Below the pieces are notes generated by a model. It ran no database searches, had not been told where the DNA came from, and saw only the letters and a list, made by a program, of their open reading frames with translations. A stretch of DNA of 64,000 nt from Botryotinia globosa (Eukaryota; Ascomycota; Leotiomycetes; Helotiales; Sclerotiniaceae), in the NCBI GenBank assembly GCA_014898425.1, contig RCSZ01000013.1, positions 186,001 to 250,000 of the forward strand, read 5' to 3'. Below, piece after piece: positions 34,819 to 45,389 of the stretch (position 1 is the stretch's first letter; each line of letters begins with the position of its first letter). Position numbers and translations under genes: made by a program.

Positions 34819-36128
34819 TCAAGCCTTCTCATCCTTATTTCCCTTTTCTTCCTCGTCGTCCAAAGGACTTAAAATCTCGTCCAAAATCGCACCCGCATCG
34901 CCTAAAAACAACCAATCATCCTTACCCAATCCACCCGCGCTACCCAAGCCATCCGCATCCATATTGATCACTGCAACTCTTGCGCCCGCGTCCCTCGCAA
35001 CATCTACATATCCTGCTGCCGGATATACTTTTGCCGTTGTTCCAACGACCAAGATAAGATCAACTGGTGCTTTGTCAATCCAGCGATCTACTTCGTCTAG
35101 AGTATCTTCTGGGAGAGCTTCTCCAAACCACACGATATCCGGACGCAAGAGAGCAGTGGTGCATTGGGGACAATGAGGAAGTTCTTCTTTCTTGATTGTG
35201 GTTGTTTGTTTGTTTGGGTCAAGATAAGTAATCATTGCTTGCTAGATTTATGTTAGCTGTAGGTGAATTTGAGGAACTTGCATCGTACTTGGACTTCCGA
35301 GCCAACTCGGGATAACATTGCAGGGCTCAGGGTTAGAGGGATATAAGGTCTTACCTTTTCCGTAGCTGCGGGGAGAATTTTGATATCATCTTCGCTGGTG
35401 ATTGCAATTGATGGATGAAAAGGGTCGTCGAAATTGTTGCGTTCACGGTAAGAACAAACTGGATCGGCACATTTAATGTCACAAAGACAGCCGTGAAGAA
35501 GTTTGAGGGAGCCTTCTGGATGACCCGCACGTTGCGCCAGACCTGATTGGATTAGTAAAGACTTAGGTCCAATGCCCCCAACAGTAGAAGAGATAGCTTA
35601 GAACACCGAAATTGAATCAAGGATTACGTTGGTTGAGAGGTTGCCACTTAACAACTCTCAATAACGTCCAGGGCTAGTACTTTCGGCCTCAAAATATGAT
35701 AACAAACAAACAACATAAGATACATCTCTTCCAAACTCACCATCAACGTTCTGCGTCAAACACACGAATCCCTCTTCTCCATCCTTCTTCATTTTCTTCG
35801 CCAGCTCTGCAAGGGCAAAATGTCCCTTGTTCGGTTTCGCAGCAAAAGCCTTATGGCGTCTATACGAATAAAACAACCAAACCAAGCCCGGATCTCTGGT
35901 GAAAGCATCCAGGGTAGCAAGATTTTGCGAGCGATAATTTCTCCACATGCCACCGGGCCCCCTGAAAGTGTCAAGACCAGACGAAGCCCCAAGACCAGCA
36001 CCGCAAAGAGCGAGAACTCGAGTGGAGGAGGCAAGCACTTTTTTGAAGGAGGCAATATCGTTACTTGGTCCGTGATCGGGGTTGGAGCTAGGAGCGCGTT
36101 GCAAAGGCATTGGATTTGCGGATGTCAT
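34819..36128 (-). CDS. Sirtuin NAD-dependent protein deacylase, SIRT5-like (class III)
   Basis: Exons 34819-35241, 35355-35542 and 35741-36128 encode 332 residues. Landmarks are the NAD-binding GAGLGASSGLDTFRG, TQNVDGLAQRAG and the catalytic histidine in LLHG. A four-cysteine zinc site (CLCDIKCADPVC and CPQC), RPDIVWFGEALP and VVGTTAKVYPAAGYV follow. The acyl-pocket segment FYSYRRHKA has the Tyr-x-x-Arg pair that in SIRT5 recognises succinyl, malonyl and glutaryl lysine, so a desuccinylase-type activity is inferred. The start at 36128 (MTSANPMPL) is chosen because it follows an adenine-rich context. The frame stays open upstream to 36419, which could add a mitochondrial-type extension. Exon junctions are all in phase. 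Confidence 0.9.
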
Positions 36129-37897
36129 TTTGAATGTACGATGGGGGCTAATGACTTTTTTGATTACAAAAAGTTGATGTGATCTGGGAATAGTTGACAG
36201 TATACTTTGGGGATGCAGGTGCATTATATGTAGCTGGAGAATTTTGTGTAAGGCTGAGTGGCGCAGTGTGCCTAACCCCGCGCCATGGATGCCTAGATAC
36301 CAGTAGTCGCGTGTTGGCAGATTCGCTGGTAAAATTTCAATAGAAGGCAGTGTAACATTGTGGATGAATTGTGAGATAATATTCATTGATTTACGAGGTT
36401 GGACATATGCAGGTGGCACAGAGGTTCTTATCTACGATCACGTGGCAACAGGATCTAACACAATTCTGATAATCAAGCAAAAACCGATGTATAGAGCATC
36501 GTGAATTCTATAAATAACATGCATTAGTTATCAATCCTGTGCGGCTCCGAGAATTGAATGCTACCCAAGGAAAAGGCACAACTCTGCATTGCGTGATACC
36601 CGGAGTGTATGGATAGATGAGTTCTAGGTAATGTTTAAACCAAGCGGTTCTTCACTCACCTGAAACAAGTCGGATTTTATGATCAGAGGTCTGACTAAAT
36701 CACGGCAAAGCATTAATGATGACAGGAGGTTGCCAGACCTTCGTAGCCATGAGTGAAGAAGCTAAAAAGGTATTGAAGTTGAGTGCTAGCTTTCATTTAA
36801 CTACATGACGAAGAACGAGCCTCTGATTGCCCCTATTCCCAAACGAATGTCCATTAATATTGTCTCAGGGGTCTCGCGCCTAGACCCGGAGCGAAGAAGA
36901 AGTTGAGGATGTTTTTATGCCGTTTCATGAGACCTGAAAATACAGCTCATGAATTTTATGTCGGAGGTCGGAGACTTGGGATTGCTGAAGATACGGCCTC
37001 GTGCTTAGATTATAAAACTCACATGCTGTTGATCTGTAAAAATCGAATAGGCAGAACAAACGTCTTCTAGAGGAATACTATTTGGAGAGTATGTCAATCT
37101 GAAAAGAATATCATTCACTCTTGATGTCTTGCTTGTCGCAAAAACAGTTGTGTCTTCGCTAACGATGAGGGACGGGATTTGTAAAGATGAGGCTTTTGCA
37201 CAACGAATCCGCCTCGTCTGATAAGCTTACTCACTGCCACCGATAAGACTTGGTAAAAAAACGCATCGTCATTCAGATATGCAACAAAACTTTTTGTTCA
37301 AACGGCAATTTCCGTCTTGTTCAATGTACGACAAGGCGGAAAGAACAAAGGGGTGATTGGGTGGGCCAAAAGAAAAGGACTACATAACTCTCAGCATTTC
37401 CTTCTTCCCAATTCAGTTGTTGAGGCCGGTAACACAGTTATGTTTCCAAATTGTAGTATCTATTGCATTTGGTGAACAAGATGTTGATAATGTTCGGATC
37501 TCAGTAACAATAAAAGGCCTATCACTTGATGACTTTTGAAGTGTTCTGTTCTCAGTGAAAGACCGGCATTGGCTCGTGCGTCAAGCGGTTCCGCTCCGAA
37601 AGAATTGAGAGAAAGGCTGTGCTAAGGCATCTTGCAGGTCGAGACGAGACCAACTTACTGTTGCAGGACTCCACCATATGCTGAGGACAAAACTGGCTAG
37701 GCAAATGTTGGTAGCCTCATAAACAATGAAAATGTGGTGCCTATTAGACATTTCAAGCCTACTGGAAATATTCTCTTCATTCTCCGTACTTTCCATTGTC
37801 CATAGGTAGTCATTGCATCACAAAATAGCAAAAGGGTATCGAAAAAAAATTCCGCGACCACAACGCCAGAACTCCACCTAGATGCCTCCTATTTTAA
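36129..37897. other. Intergenic, no gene seen
   Basis: About 1.8 kb between the sirtuin start and the 3' end of the Saf4-like gene. Base composition is even and only short unsupported open frames occur. I cannot recognise remnants of a known family. Confidence 0.4.
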
Positions 37898-38938
37898 TCA
37901 ATCATCGGAATCGTAATCGACCAAAACAGGTACCTTTGATGCAGACGAGGCGTCTCCAACAACAGGGGCGGATCTCTTCCTCTTAACACCAGCTAACAAG
38001 GTTTTGGCTGTGCCCTTAGCTTCGTTTGATTGCTTGTTGATAAGGAAAGGATCCATCGCAGCTCTTGTATTACCTCGGATCTCAGCCACGGCATCGTTGC
38101 GTTGTTTTGCAGCCAATGCCTCAGCTTGCTTTCTTCGCGAGAGGCTTGAGACCTTCTTGTCTGCAACAGACAGTTGACTCTCGATTTCAAAGAGGGGCTT
38201 CGAAATTGTCTTGTTGATATTGATTTGAGAATCTTTACCTCCAAATTCAATGAAACCCGCCCTTCTTGCATCTTCCTCGTGCTCTGGCAGCAAGTCAAGG
38301 CCCAAACTCATTTTATGCTGTAGTGCAGATGCTACTCCAGCTTCTTTTTCTCGCGCCTTTCTCCCCTCTCGAAAAGCTCTTCTTAATTTTCTATTCGCTT
38401 CATGTGGATCTTCCCATTGTTCAGAAAGATCTTGCAACTCCTCCAATCGTTTCTTACTACCTACTAGCCTTTCTTTCTCCTCGACCTTTCCCTCTAAAGA
38501 TGCAAATGCATTGTTTCTTAGATTCTCCCTCTCCTCTTCAGACAAGATTTTGGTATCCCCATCCAGGACTTTATCTTCGCCTGTATCTCGTTTCCTCGCG
38601 CCTTCAGTGATTACATAGGCTGTATTCTTTGGATCCGTACGTATCTCAATCCAACCACCGCAAGTAATATGCTTCATGCGAAAACTATAGATCGGCGTCG
38701 AGAGATAGTTGCCTACTTTCTTTTTCTCCGCATTGAATCGTACCCCTTGTCCTATTATGGTGGGTTTCGGGCAATGCGTGCACCAGATAGGATATGGCAT
38801 CTCGAACCGTACCGTCAGAATACCCTGAGAAATCTTATTCGCTCGAGCTCCCAAAGCGTGCTTTCCATGTAACTGGTTTCCACTCATCAATCCCTCCTGA
38901 TCAGGAGGGACATAACGTCCCATATTGAAGCCTTGCAT
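37898..38938 (-). CDS. saf4: Splicing factor of the CWC16/Yju2 group, Saf4/CCDC130-like
   Basis: A single exon encodes 346 residues from MQGFNMGRYVPPDQEG. The N-terminal half is the conserved CWC16 domain: HALGARANKISQGILTVRFEMPYPIWC, a zinc site formed by C-x-x-C pairs (CTHC and, less regularly, the cysteine in HITCGGWIEIRTDP), RFNAEKKKVGNYLSTPIYSFRMKH and NTAYVITEGARKR. The C-terminal half is charged and helical with nuclear-localisation-like KRKR. CCDC130/Saf4 proteins associate with the spliceosome around the catalytic steps. In-frame upstream codons to 39112 lack family similarity and are taken as leader. The gene is divergent from an SPF30-like gene, 477 bp away. Confidence 0.9.
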   Translation of the reverse strand: MQGFNMGRYVPPDQEGLMSGNQLHGKHALGARANKISQGILTVRFEMPYPIWCTHCPKPTIIGQGVRFNAEKKKVGNYLSTPIYSFRMKHITCGGWIEIRTDPKNTAYVITEGARKRDTGEDKVLDGDTKILSEEERENLRNNAFASLEGKVEEKERLVGSKKRLEELQDLSEQWEDPHEANRKLRRAFREGRKAREKEAGVASALQHKMSLGLDLLPEHEEDARRAGFIEFGGKDSQININKTISKPLFEIESQLSVADKKVSSLSRRKQAEALAAKQRNDAVAEIRGNTRAAMDPFLINKQSNEAKGTAKTLLAGVKRKRSAPVVGDASSASKVPVLVDYDSDD

Positions 38939-39415
38939 TTTTTGTTTGGTTGAAAGTGAACTCCGTGATGATTGAAATTGTGTGAATATCGTAAAGATGG
39001 AATTACTTGTCGGTTGGCATATGCTTTTGTTGACGCGAGAATAATTCCTACTGATCGTTTTTTGAACTTGGGCGTCTAATGTAGGGTGATTTCCTGTGAC
39101 GTAGACTGGCAAACTTGAGATGTGGTTGTGATAAGATCGAGACGAGAAATCCCAAGTTAGTAATAAGCATCGGCTCTTAATAATACCGCATCACGTGCAC
39201 TTGTAAGATTAAGGTTATCGCCTCTCGAGATTTAACCATCCTACTGTTTCCCGTCGCCAACACACATGCTTCTTTGACATCATATTGCGACATCTTTGTT
39301 AAAGATTGATTTCAGAAAAGCAGCACTTAACACCTCTCTTATTCTGTTCACGTATCAACGAAAGAATTCATCAAACTCCTTATTTTATATACACAAGTAA
39401 AGACTCAGATATACC
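38939..39415. promoter_or_regulatory. Shared divergent promoter region, saf4 and SPF30-like genes
   Basis: 477 bp separate the two start codons. It includes TCACGTGC near 39191 (a CACGTG E-box-type palindrome) and AT-rich stretches. No further signals can be assigned. Confidence 0.5.
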
Positions 39416-40407
39416 ATGTCAGACGTTGCAGGATTAGAGAATGATATCAAGGAGTACAAGCTGCAGGTAGGCTCACGAGTTACTGTTCTATTATTATTGT
39501 ATACTTGAAATGCTGACATTTCTATAGCTAGAGACTGTCCAGTTGGGGCTACAAGCAGACCCTGATAATGTAGAGCTTCAGACACTACAGGCTGAACTCG
39601 AAGAAGTCATTTCCCTCACCGAATCCACGATCGCAGAACTAAAGCCAGCTCCAGCACCTGTAGCCCAAGCAAAGAAACCCTCAGAGCCGCCAATAAAAGA
39701 AAAATGGTCACGAGAAAACCACCCTGCTTTCAAGAAAGCAGTGCCTCCTCCACCCGAAGAGCCCGAAGTTGTAACGTCTTTTTCGGTCAACGATATGGTG
39801 TTGGCGAAATGGCATTCAGGCGACAAAGGATTTTATCCAGCTCGAATCACATCTATAACCGGCTCTTCTACATCTCCTGTTTACATTGTCAAGTTCAAGA
39901 ACTATGACACTACAGAGACTCTGCGAGCCAAGGATATTAAACCCATAGTTAACCCAAATAAGCGTAAAGCTGATGGTACACCAGTCGTAGCTTCGGTCCC
40001 TACCCCTCCATCGACATCGAATGTTATTTCGGCAGCTGCCGATATCGATCCAGAACTTGCGCAACAGTCCAAGCGCGAACCAAGTAAAGTTAGTGATGGA
40101 CCTACGAGACCGGCCAAAGTCCCAAAGAAGATCAAGGCAAAGAAAGAATTAGACGACGGTAAGAAGAAATGGCAGGACTTCGCTGCTAAAGGAAAGTTCG
40201 GAAAGGCAGGAAAGAAGGACAGTATGTTCCGTACCCCTGATGGGGTAAATGGTAGAGGTAAGAAATATTCCTTGATTACTTTTATTTTCTCGATATCTAA
40301 CACGTTATACAGTCGGATTTACCGGATCGGGACAAAGCATGCGAAAGGATCCGACGAGAAGTCGTCATATATACCAAACCAATGGTGATGAGGAGGGGTT
40401 CGCGTAA
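39416..40407 (+). CDS. Tudor-domain splicing factor, SPF30/SMNDC1-like
   Basis: Exons 39416-39466, 39528-40257 and 40313-40407 encode 291 residues. The N-terminus (LENDIKEYKLQLETVQ) is a short coiled coil. The Tudor domain follows a proline-rich linker: FSVNDMVLAKWHSGDKGFYPARITSITGSSTSPVYIVKFKNYDTTETLRAKDIKPI, with aromatic-cage residues as in SMN and SPF30, which bind symmetrically dimethylated arginines of Sm proteins. The rest is lysine-rich and ends KKDSMFRTPDGVNGRVGFTGSGQSMRKDPTRSRH, the conserved C-terminus of SPF30. SPF30 is needed to assemble the tri-snRNP into the spliceosome. All junctions are in phase. Confidence 0.93.
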
Positions 40408-40864
40408 GGGGAGTAGGGGTGGGGAGGGGAGGGCTTACTCTCTGCAAGTATAGGTGTTCAGGCTGGAATTTCCCTTTCTATTTTTCATTTTCCTTTTCTT
40501 CAGCATCATCATAGGCAATTTGATGTAGGCTGACATAGGCTTTGCGTATGAGGAGTAGAATTTTGGATGCTTGTTCTTCGAATGAACCTAATTTTCTACC
40601 AGGATTGTTACCGAATGACAATGAAACATGCTAAAGATCGCTTTCGAATAGGAAACCTGAGAATCACGAGCCTGTGGTGGGCTTTCTGTTTTCACCTGAC
40701 CTTGAATCAATAGTCCAGGTACGAAAATTTCTGCACCGCGCTTGATACCACGATTTCTATGGCACTCCTTTAATTTCATTGCCCCTACAAGTTTCGTTGC
40801 TTTACATTGCCTATGTTTGTTGCTCGCCACTTGACTGTTGTTATTTTGGTCTTAATAAATACTA
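40408..40864. other. 3' region between convergent SPF30-like and ind1 genes
   Basis: 457 bp without a supported gene; contains the polyadenylation regions of both genes. One 80-codon minus-strand frame (40588-40830) has no recognisable product. Confidence 0.45.
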
Positions 40865-41952
40865 TCAGAACAAGCCAATCTTCTTTCCTACGGTTTCCGT
40901 GATTGACATAAATGCTTTTGCTCTTTCGCTCTCTGGCTCCGCTACGACGGTTGGTTTTCCCCTATCCGCATCGTCGCAAATACTCGCATGTAATGGTATA
41001 TCTCCCAGAAACTCAATTCCGTGCTTTTCACAAGCATTAGTGACCCCCGAATGCGACCCAAAGATATGTGTACTATTCTGACAGTGTGGACATGTGAATA
41101 ATGACATGTTCTGTACCATTCCCAAAATTGGAATATCGATCTTCTTGAACATGTTGATACCTTTCACTGCATCTTTAAGGGCTATGTCTTGAGGTGTCGA
41201 CACAATTACCGCTCCTAAACATAGTAAGCATCTTCAACCAACAACAAGGATGTCCATACCATCAAGTACGATTTGCTGTGTTATAGTCAATTGAGTATCT
41301 CCGGTTCCTGGTGGCAAATCGAGAACCAAAACATCCAATCCGCCCCAGTCTACCTCGTGTAGAAGTTGCTGTAGTGCTTTCATGACCATCAATCCACGCC
41401 ACACAACTGGTGCAGCATCACCCACTAGGTAACCCATTGACATGGATTTGACGCCATAATTCGAGAGGGGTATAAGTTGATTGTCTGCCGCCCAAATATC
41501 AGACGTGTCCCATATATCTCATTCAGACCAAAGACGCACTTGAGGATAATCTCGGCTCTCCCGATAGATTCAACAGTGTCGGTATTGAGGGACCAAAAAT
41601 ATCTGTATCTAGAATACCACTCCTTAGACCACGGCGAGCAAAGGCGAGCGCAAGATTGACTATCTCTCAATCAGTAGTTGTTTCCATGGAGATATCACAC
41701 TGAATTCATACCAGAAAGCGTCGACTTTCCGACTCCTCCTTTCGCAGACGAAACTGCAATCACTTTCTTTACATCTTTTATCTTTCTTCGTTCGGGCAAC
41801 CCACGCTGCATGCGCGGAATACTACCTGTTCGTGGTAATCCCTGGTATGCGTCAATGAACAATCTCTCATCTTCACTGAACAAAATTCTTTTACATACCA
41901 ATGGATTCTCATGCTGTAAGCTCCGTAGAGTAGAGAACAATCGTTGTTTCAT
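40865..41952 (-). CDS. ind1: Mitochondrial P-loop iron-sulfur protein Ind1/NUBPL
   Basis: Exons 40865-41214, 41260-41484, 41540-41659 and 41712-41952 give 311 residues. The start [17 protein letters not shown] looks like a mitochondrial targeting sequence. The Mrp/NBP35-type ATPase core shows the deviant Walker [39 protein letters not shown] and [15 protein letters not shown]. The cluster-binding motif CPHC follows in [12 protein letters not shown]. Ind1 delivers Fe-S clusters to respiratory complex I in fungi and animals. What looks like a frame change around 41485-41539 is explained by an intron with donor GTGCGT and acceptor GCGGCAG that restores [21 protein letters not shown]. It is divergent from bfr2 with only 178 bp between start codons. 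Confidence 0.93.
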
Positions 41953-42130
41953 TTTAGCCAAATGTTTATTTGAAGCTTCATTAATGATGCGACGAGAGCT
42001 TAACTTTTGAGCGGATGTATACCCGCTAGCGCGCCAAGATTTCGTGGGGCGGAAGCTCCAAAATAATTTTTTGGATCGAAGTTCTGCGGAAAAACAAAAC
42101 TTCTCAAAGTTTGAGGTAAAAACAAAAAAT
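41953..42130. promoter_or_regulatory. Compact bidirectional promoter, ind1 and bfr2
   Basis: 178 bp between the two ATG codons must hold both promoters and both 5' leaders. It contains GCTAGCGC and GC-rich patches around 42020-42060, and an A-rich leader just before bfr2. Confidence 0.55.
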
Positions 42131-44011
42131 ATGGCGAAATCAAAGAATTTGGCGAAACAAATCAAGGAATTGGAAGATCCTATTCCTAAGGGTAAGTTTG
42201 TACTCTTGGGCAATTGACACAGAGGCCATTTTATTGACTTGGGCTTCTTTTCGCAGATTTCGATCCAGAAGATGATAAGCCGGCGCAAGAGAGCGATTCG
42301 GAAAGTGGTGATGAAAGCGATGATGGATTGGCGGGGACAGAACATTATGTTCAAGTTGGGTAAGGAGTCTCTGTTTTGATTCCTACAATAAGCTTTACTA
42401 ATCAAAAATTATAGGAAGAGCAAGCTTCGAAAACCAGAAGAAGTCGCACTTGGCCCTCAATATGCCGGATCTCGAGTCACTCGCGAACAATTGATGAACG
42501 GCGATGATGAAAATGAATCCAACTCTGCGTATGAAAGCGCTGATGAAGAGGCAAAATTTGAGGGGATGGAATTCAACGGTGAATTTGACGACATGGAGGT
42601 CGATAGTGATGAGGCTTTGGCAGAGAGCGATGAGGAAAAGTTCAAGGATTTCGTCTTCCGAGGAAGCGGAAAGCCGAAGAAGCCTGTCAATGCAAAGAAA
42701 TCATCGGATGTCAATGGCGCGAAGAAGAGACCTACTGCTGCAGATTTCATGTCGGACAGTGGTGAGGAGGAGGGCGTGGGATTATCTGAAGAGGATAATC
42801 TTGAGGATGAAGAGGAAAATGAGACTGATGAAGATATCTTGGATGTTGATGCTCAACACGCCGAGGTCATGGAAGAAGATTCCGACGAAGAAGATGATGA
42901 TGATTCGGAAAATCCTGACCAGGGTGATGAGAAGGAGGCTGGTGGTAGTGATGAAGAGAGTGAAGAAGAAGCATCTGGCGACGACGAACCCGATGAAGAC
43001 GAACAAGAAAGACGTGCTGAACTGCGAAAGATTATGGGAGAAGAGCAGAAAACAGTCGTCGCAACAATCTCCCAAGCAGCAAAAGCAGATGCAGATAAGG
43101 GTAATGCTGTGAAACAACAACGCAAAGCATTCGATTCACTTCTTAATGTTCGCATTCGCCTTCAAAAGGCTTTAGTAGCTACCAATTCGCTAGCTGCAGC
43201 CAAAGATAAGGATCAGCAGGATAGCGATGAAAATCCTTTCCAAGCCGCAGAAGAAGCTGCTATTAAATTATGGAACACAATCGATGGGCTTCGACACGAT
43301 CTTTCAAAGGCGGCCAATACGTCCAAAACAGGACAGAAACGGAAGCGCGGCATTGATTCCGCCACCTCCTCTTCTGCCATTTGGGAGCGAATGCAAGCTT
43401 CTGAGATTGCAAACATCGACAATCGACAGACTGTCCTTGAAAAGTGGTCTAGCAAAGTCCGCGCTACAACAGCCCTCCCTATCTCCCGCAAACTCAATCC
43501 CAATGCGCCCCAACAATCCATCACTTCTCTTCTGCAAGATACACTCTCTAGTTCTGAACATCTCATTTCCCGCACCAAGGTTCCTCGCTCTTGCGCTCCT
43601 GTCCAGAAACAAATGAAGCTTACCACCGATCCAAACATTTACGACGATGCCGATTTCTACCAGCTGCTTCTCAAAGAATTGCTTGATCAACGAATGGTTG
43701 ATTCTTCCACTGCAGCTGCTGGTGAAGCTGGTAAACCAATGCAATGGACTGCAGTGAAAGAAGCAAAGACAAGAAAGAATGTTGATACTAAGGCTAGCAA
43801 GGGTAGAAAAATGAAATTCACAGTTCACGAGAAGTTGCAAAATTTCATGGCGCCGGAGGATAGAAATACGTGGGAAGAGAGCGCGAGGGATAGATTCTTC
43901 GCAACTTTGTTGGGTAGGAAATTGGATTTAGGTGAGGGTGGTGATGAGGAGGACGTTAGCGATGATGAAGTGAACAACGAGGAAGCGGGTTTGATGTTGT
44001 TTAGATCTTGA
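42131..44011 (+). CDS. bfr2: Ribosome biogenesis factor Bfr2/AATF family
   Basis: Exons 42131-42191, 42257-42359 and 42415-44011 give 586 residues. The N-terminus (KNLAKQIKELEDPIPKDFDPEDD) and KSKLRKPEEVALGPQYAGSRVTREQL are typical of the family. A very acidic stretch rich in Asp/Glu/Ser (about 90-235) follows. Then comes the conserved AATF region (KAFDSLLNVRIRLQKALVATNSL, NTIDGLRHDL) and the C-terminal TRAUB-type domain: IYDDADFYQLLLKELLDQR, TKASKGRKMKFTVHEKLQNFMAPEDRNTWEESARDRFFATLLG. Bfr2 is a nucleolar component of the small-subunit processome. Both introns split codons and join conserved text. Confidence 0.93.
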
Positions 44012-45389
44012 GGTTGAGTTCGTTAGGCAAGAATGGTTGGTGTAAAATATACAGGTATAATAAAGTTTAGAGATAGATGTATGGACACATAGCGAAACAT
44101 AGCATAGCATAGGAACTTACTTGGAAATTATATAATACCAAAAAGAATGAGCATTTCGCATAGACAAAAAAAATCTGTATATATAGCTTCACTTTCACAT
44201 ACCATGATGACGAGAAGTAAGGTATCTACAGTTGAAATTCTCAACTCCAAGCTTCCCTTCAACCACTAAAGATCTATTACCATCCCACCATGTCATCCTC
44301 CCTATGTTAAAATACTGAATATATAGCATGACTATTCATCTGAATCCAGCTCAGGAGAAACCGGATCCCATTCCACAGAAGCCAAATCTCTCACCCTACC
44401 TCCACACAACAAAATGACAATCATCCCCGGTGATGCTCAATGCGTTTCGGAAGGAATTCTCAATTCTACTTCTTGCCTAGAGATCGAAGCATGGGAATTC
44501 CTGAGAAGCTTCTTTTTATTTTCTTCTTAGGGGTACAGGTACAGCGACTGGTAATGTAATTTCAAGCATTGAATTTTTGCTTTTCTTTCTCCTTTCTTTT
44601 TCCCTCTTCTTAACTCTTCTCTACTCCTTCCGGTGAGCCCCTTTACGTTTTAATCATATCATCGTACCAAATCATATCCTATCATACCATCTTATAATAT
44701 ATCATATCCTATCCTATCCTATCCTATCCTATCCTACCACACCATATCCTATCCTCCTTCTCTAAATATAAATAACCACTCATCACCTACCATCCACCAT
44801 CCACCACCCACCATCCACTCAACAAAAACAAACATTCCCATTCCCATTCCCATTCTCTCTCCCCTCCTCTCCAAATCCACAAACCACCCACTCTACAGAT
44901 ACCTACCCATTCAATAACCATTTTCCCTCTTCACATAATTCCTCTCCCTCGCACCTCAAAATCCCAATAAATGTTTTTCTCATTCTCATTCACATATTCC
45001 CAGAATACTATAGATATGGGATTGGGATTCCACTTTCACAATTCTTCCAACTACCTAGCTACCTTGATTGATACAAACCACTCGTTCAGATCTCACGCAG
45101 GAAACTTCGACATTGGTGTGTATACATCCTCGCAGGTAAAATATTATTTTAATCAAACACTCATTATGAAGGTCCACCAGCCCACCCATCAGCCAGGAAG
45201 TAATTTCAGAATATCAAGAACTATATTCGAGGGATTTCCTCGCCTAACCCATGCACGCACGCCCTATAAAGTTCAAAACTCCATTCCTTTATTTGTATCA
45301 AGACCCTATTGCATCCTGCCCATTACTTACCACGCCCAGTCCACAAATACAAAGCTCAGAAGCCGAATTGAGTTTCCAAAACTCTCGCA
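44012..45389. other. Convergent 3' regions with TATCC repeats
   Basis: About 1.4 kb between the ends of bfr2 and the TCO89-like gene. CTATC/CCTAT pentanucleotide repeats lie at about 44700-44755, and ATTCCC/CCATC repeats near 44800-44860. An open frame at 44971-45393 has no similarity I can see. Confidence 0.45.

Noticed and set aside
36420..37800. Short open frames near 37357 and 37581 as genes
   Set aside because: 60 to 71 codons, no start context or family similarity, and no splice partners in phase.
41425..41670. Apparent frameshift in ind1
   Set aside because: A 55-nt intron (41485-41539) with donor GTGCGT and acceptor GCGGCAG restores the family sequence, so no frameshift is needed.
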